From positions 1 through 15,526 of the forward strand of contig DMES01000043.1 of the NCBI GenBank assembly GCA_003450815.1: a stretch of DNA of 15,526 nt. The letters are read 5' to 3'. This stretch comes from Elusimicrobiota bacterium (GTDB lineage Bacteria; Elusimicrobiota; Elusimicrobia; Elusimicrobiales; UBA9959). The notes beneath the pieces are model-generated. The model had not been told where the DNA came from and ran no database searches. It saw nothing but the letters and a program-made list of their open reading frames with translations. This document shows, in pieces, positions 13,650 to 15,526 of this stretch (position 1 is the first letter of the stretch; each line of letters starts with the position of its first letter). A program made the translations under genes and the position numbers.

Positions 13650-13891
13650 CCGATCTTAATTATATTCTTGAAACCGTACTGCTGCTGGCCCTGCCGCTGA
13701 TACCGATAGTTGCAGGCGTTATGCTACGCAGGAAGTTCTCACCTGCCAGCGCAGCGGAAAGCGCTGAACCGGTTCCTATGAGCCCAGGCCGTAAAGCCGG
13801 GCTCCTAGCCGGAAACATACTGCTCTGGGGCGGCATAATGGGCATAGTGTTCATGATAATAGTTTTGCTTAACTTCAAAGGCAAGCTGTAA
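13646..13891 (+). CDS. Small two-helix membrane protein coupled to the caspase-like gene
   Basis: This 81-aa protein has two strongly hydrophobic helices (about 8-27 and 52-76) separated by a Ser/Ala/Glu/Pro-rich loop (31-49). Basic residues (RRK at 28-30 and RK at 49-50) flank that loop, which suggests a cytoplasmic loop with both termini outside, though orientation is uncertain. The ATG overlaps the upstream stop (ATGA), and GAGGT at 13632-13636 is a good ribosome binding site inside the upstream gene. Expression is therefore tied to the secreted caspase-like protein, so it may be its membrane partner, anchor or immunity-like factor. No family was recognised. An intrinsic terminator follows 24 bp after the stop. 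Confidence 0.75.
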   Translation: MTDLNYILETVLLLALPLIPIVAGVMLRRKFSPASAAESAEPVPMSPGRKAGLLAGNILLWGGIMGIVFMIIVLLNFKGKL

Positions 13892-13914
13892 TAAAGGCTG
13901 GGGCGGCGGCAAGT

Positions 13915-13939
13915 GCGCGGGAAACCGCGCTATTTTTTT
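13915..13939 (+). terminator. Intrinsic terminator with a GAAA tetraloop
   Basis: GCGCGG (13915-13920) pairs with CCGCGC (13925-13930) around a GNRA-type GAAA loop, followed by TATTTTTTTA. It ends the two-gene unit of the caspase-like protein and the small membrane protein. Confidence 0.9.
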
Positions 13940-14089
13940 ATCTCCAGGCGTACAGCCTGTCCCGGCCGCGCCTCTTGAATAAGACATATCCCCCAAGACA
14001 GCCCGGACCGGGTTAGGCAACCTGCCCGCGCCCACTGGCATTAGCCCCACCACAACCAAATCCGTAAGGCACCTCTTTCAGGAATAATC

Positions 14090-14123
14090 AGGGCCAAATA
14101 CCCATAGCAATATAGGCCCTTTT
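14090..14123 (+). terminator. Weak hairpin with short T-tract in the gap before the last gene
   Basis: AGGGCC (14090-14095) can pair with GGCCCT (14115-14120) across a 19-nt loop, followed by only four T. It may be a weak secondary terminator. The rest of the 13940-14140 gap holds a small CAGGC/GCCTG hairpin (13945-13959), and I see no gene in it. Confidence 0.3.
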
Positions 14124-14126
14124 GTT

Positions 14127-14156
14127 CTGGCAGTTTTATTTCCGGTGGGGTACACT
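14127..14156 (+). promoter_or_regulatory. Candidate promoter for a leaderless transcript of the last gene
   Basis: CTGGCA (14127-14132, 4 of 6) and TACACT (14151-14156, 4 of 6) are 18 bp apart. The -10 ends 6 nt before the ATG at 14163, so transcription would begin at or next to the start codon. GGTGGGG upstream lies about 12 nt from the ATG, too far for a normal SD. Confidence 0.4.
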
Positions 14157-14162
14157 ATTTAT

Positions 14163-15509
14163 ATGAAAACACTTATTCTTGCACTTTTCATGTTTTTCCC
14201 TACTGCCGGCTGGACTAAAGTTTTACCTGTTTCAAAAGCGGTTTCCACTGAGTTGTCAGTGTTTATCATGAAATACGGCGCAAAGCTGGGCCTGGGCATA
14301 AACGCGCAGGCCGGCATATTCCGGCTGCAACCCGGCAACAATGAAAAGCCTGAAGCCTCGTCCCTCCCCCCCTGCCTGATCCCGTATCTGGAAGATTTTG
14401 CGGGGAAACTTCCGAAAGACAACGCCGAACTTGGAATGGCGCTGTTTCTCAGGGACTACCTGCATGCCAATATGCGCTCCCAGGAGATACGCGGATATAT
14501 TTCGGGTAACGGCACGGCTAAGATCCGCCTTAATGAGAACGGGGTCCGCCTTCTGTCCAAATTGCTGCTGCGCAATGAAAATTGTGGAAAAAGCTCCGCC
14601 GGCAATTCCGGCTATGGCGCCGTAAGGGATGTGAAGTTTTCGCCTGATACTGCAGGCATAACCGCCGAAGCCTCCGGCCTCCGGTCGCTGAGCGATCTGA
14701 AGTCTGCAATGGCCATACCGGAAACAGCGTTCGATGGAAGTCATAAAAACGCGGGGCAGGTCCGGATGACCGCTGATGCCGGAACGGTCACGCGACCCCG
14801 TCAAAACGCCGCCGGGGCGGCACCCACCCTCACTGGCCCAGCCGGCTCCACCCGTCTTCTCAAAAGCCAACCGCCAAAACCGGCAGAGACGCAATCAACC
14901 CGTGTCCGAAGCAGGTTCACGGATGTGCGCCGGGCAAGACAGCGCTGGAAGGAACGTAATATTCCAGTAGTATCGCCTACAATGGATTTTTTTGCAGGCA
15001 TAGTCCAGTTCGCACAGGATGACGGGGACACTATCCGCTACAAAGGAATCTCTTCTACTGAAGGCAGGAAGGCCGCTCTTGATTTTTCAGTAAACAGCTT
15101 CTGGCTGCTGATGTCCGTACCCTCTGTTTCCAACGCCGTTACCGGCGTAGCCGCCAACGCGGCCTCTTCTATATTAAAGGGCGGAAGCGCGGTAGCGGGG
15201 AAATACCGTTTCATGGCCCGCTTCCATGAGATTCCCGGCGCGGCATATTCTGCGGCGGAACCCGTGTGGATAGGCGTGGAAAAACTGGCAGGAGGCTCCG
15301 GCGCGGGCAAGGGGATAATACATGTCGGCTTCGCAAAATTCCAGGCAGGAGCGCACCTAGGCCTGAATTTTATGGGGGAAACTCATATTTATTTGTCCCA
15401 TGTCTATATACGATCGCTTAATATTTCTATCCCTAACGAGCTAATACGCGAACTTTGGAAATATTATAAGTTCAAAAACCAGATCCCTGCGATAAAGCCG
15501 CTGGGTTAA
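14163..15509 (+). CDS. Secreted protein of unknown function
   Basis: This 448-aa protein starts at the ATG at 14163, which begins a good signal peptide (MKTLILALFMFFPTAGW, cleavage around residue 15-18). The frame itself opens at a GTG 18 bp earlier, but those codons spoil the signal. After a region of about 180 residues with Cys71 and Cys141 comes a Pro/Ala/Thr-rich, basic linker (about 200-265, RPRQNAAGAAPTLTG and PPKPAETQST). The C-terminal domain (270-448) contains a hydrophobic stretch (306-345, FSVNSFWLLMSVPSVSNAV), then GAGKGIIHVGFAKFQAGAHLG and an aromatic tail. No family was recognised. GAGKG is not a Walker A in context (no GxxxxGK[ST]). The layout of signal, N-domain, Pro-rich linker and C-domain recalls the caspase-like protein upstream, but I see no sequence similarity. 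It is separated from that unit by a terminator. Confidence 0.75.
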   Translation: MKTLILALFMFFPTAGWTKVLPVSKAVSTELSVFIMKYGAKLGLGINAQAGIFRLQPGNNEKPEASSLPPCLIPYLEDFAGKLPKDNAELGMALFLRDYLHANMRSQEIRGYISGNGTAKIRLNENGVRLLSKLLLRNENCGKSSAGNSGYGAVRDVKFSPDTAGITAEASGLRSLSDLKSAMAIPETAFDGSHKNAGQVRMTADAGTVTRPRQNAAGAAPTLTGPAGSTRLLKSQPPKPAETQSTRVRSRFTDVRRARQRWKERNIPVVSPTMDFFAGIVQFAQDDGDTIRYKGISSTEGRKAALDFSVNSFWLLMSVPSVSNAVTGVAANAASSILKGGSAVAGKYRFMARFHEIPGAAYSAAEPVWIGVEKLAGGSGAGKGIIHVGFAKFQAGAHLGLNFMGETHIYLSHVYIRSLNISIPNELIRELWKYYKFKNQIPAIKPLG

Positions 15510-15526
15510 CCTGGTAATATGAAAAG

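Noticed and set aside
13965..14050. GC-rich run with CCCGCGCCCACTGG, reminiscent of the conserved part of a cobalamin riboswitch
   Set aside because: The core order of conserved boxes and the B12 box do not line up, and the downstream gene shows no cobalamin link.
14256..14894. 212-codon minus strand frame opposite the last gene
   Set aside because: The + strand frame has a proper signal peptide and domain structure; the antisense frame looks like composition shadow.
14700..15320. GAGKG in the last protein as a nucleotide-binding P-loop
   Set aside because: The motif lacks the GxxxxGK[ST] spacing and lies in a secreted protein.
15519..15526. ATGAAAAG at the window end as the start of another gene
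   Set aside because: Only two codons are visible and no ribosome binding site was seen, so it cannot be supported.

Overview
The window comes from a Gram-negative bacterium. It carries a full F1Fo-ATP synthase operon, an ADP-heptose epimerase of the kind used for lipopolysaccharide inner core, a probable outer-membrane beta-barrel protein and several proteins with Sec signal peptides. The style of the proteins would fit a member of the Elusimicrobiota or a similar poorly sampled phylum. That placement is a guess from general resemblance and cannot be settled here.

Layout. (1) 1-965: a Y1/HUH 'RAYT-like' transposase gene on the + strand. Its 3' end collides with, and appears to supply the last codons and stop of, atpC. 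(2) 949-9436, minus strand: the ATP synthase operon in the order atpZ, atpI-like, atpB, atpE, atpF, atpH, atpA, [hldD-like sugar epimerase], atpG, atpD, atpC. All key catalytic residues are visible: Walker A in alpha and beta, the catalytic Glu in beta, the Arg finger in alpha, Arg179 in a and Glu62 in c. The c subunit lacks the known Na+ ligands, so H+ coupling is expected. The epimerase is joined to atpA by an ATGA overlap. (3) 9437-9612: divergent intergenic region with a good sigma70-type promoter for the + strand. (4) 9613-12053, + strand: a small outer-membrane barrel protein, an intrinsic terminator capped by a UNCG tetraloop, then a response regulator with three REC domains and a GGDEF diguanylate cyclase domain. 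(5) 12231-13891: a secreted protein with a caspase-like His/Cys domain (DUF4347/C80-like), translationally coupled to a small two-helix membrane protein and followed by a GNRA-loop terminator. (6) 14163-15509: a secreted protein of unknown function.

The most unusual feature is not a protein. Several intergenic gaps of the atp operon, plus the gap after the response regulator, hold a short element built from 7-8 bp or somewhat longer 'words'. The words are repeated head to tail in one arm and repeated in reverse complement in the other, so each element can fold into a hairpin. The word differs from gap to gap: GAGTTAT, GAGCTGAA, ACTTGTGN with GTCACAAG, and AATGCAAA. Two elements reach into the stop codon of the upstream gene, and two lie directly before SD-less start codons. 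Two genes outside the operon also show -10 hexamers 6-7 nt from their ATG, which is the geometry of leaderless mRNAs.
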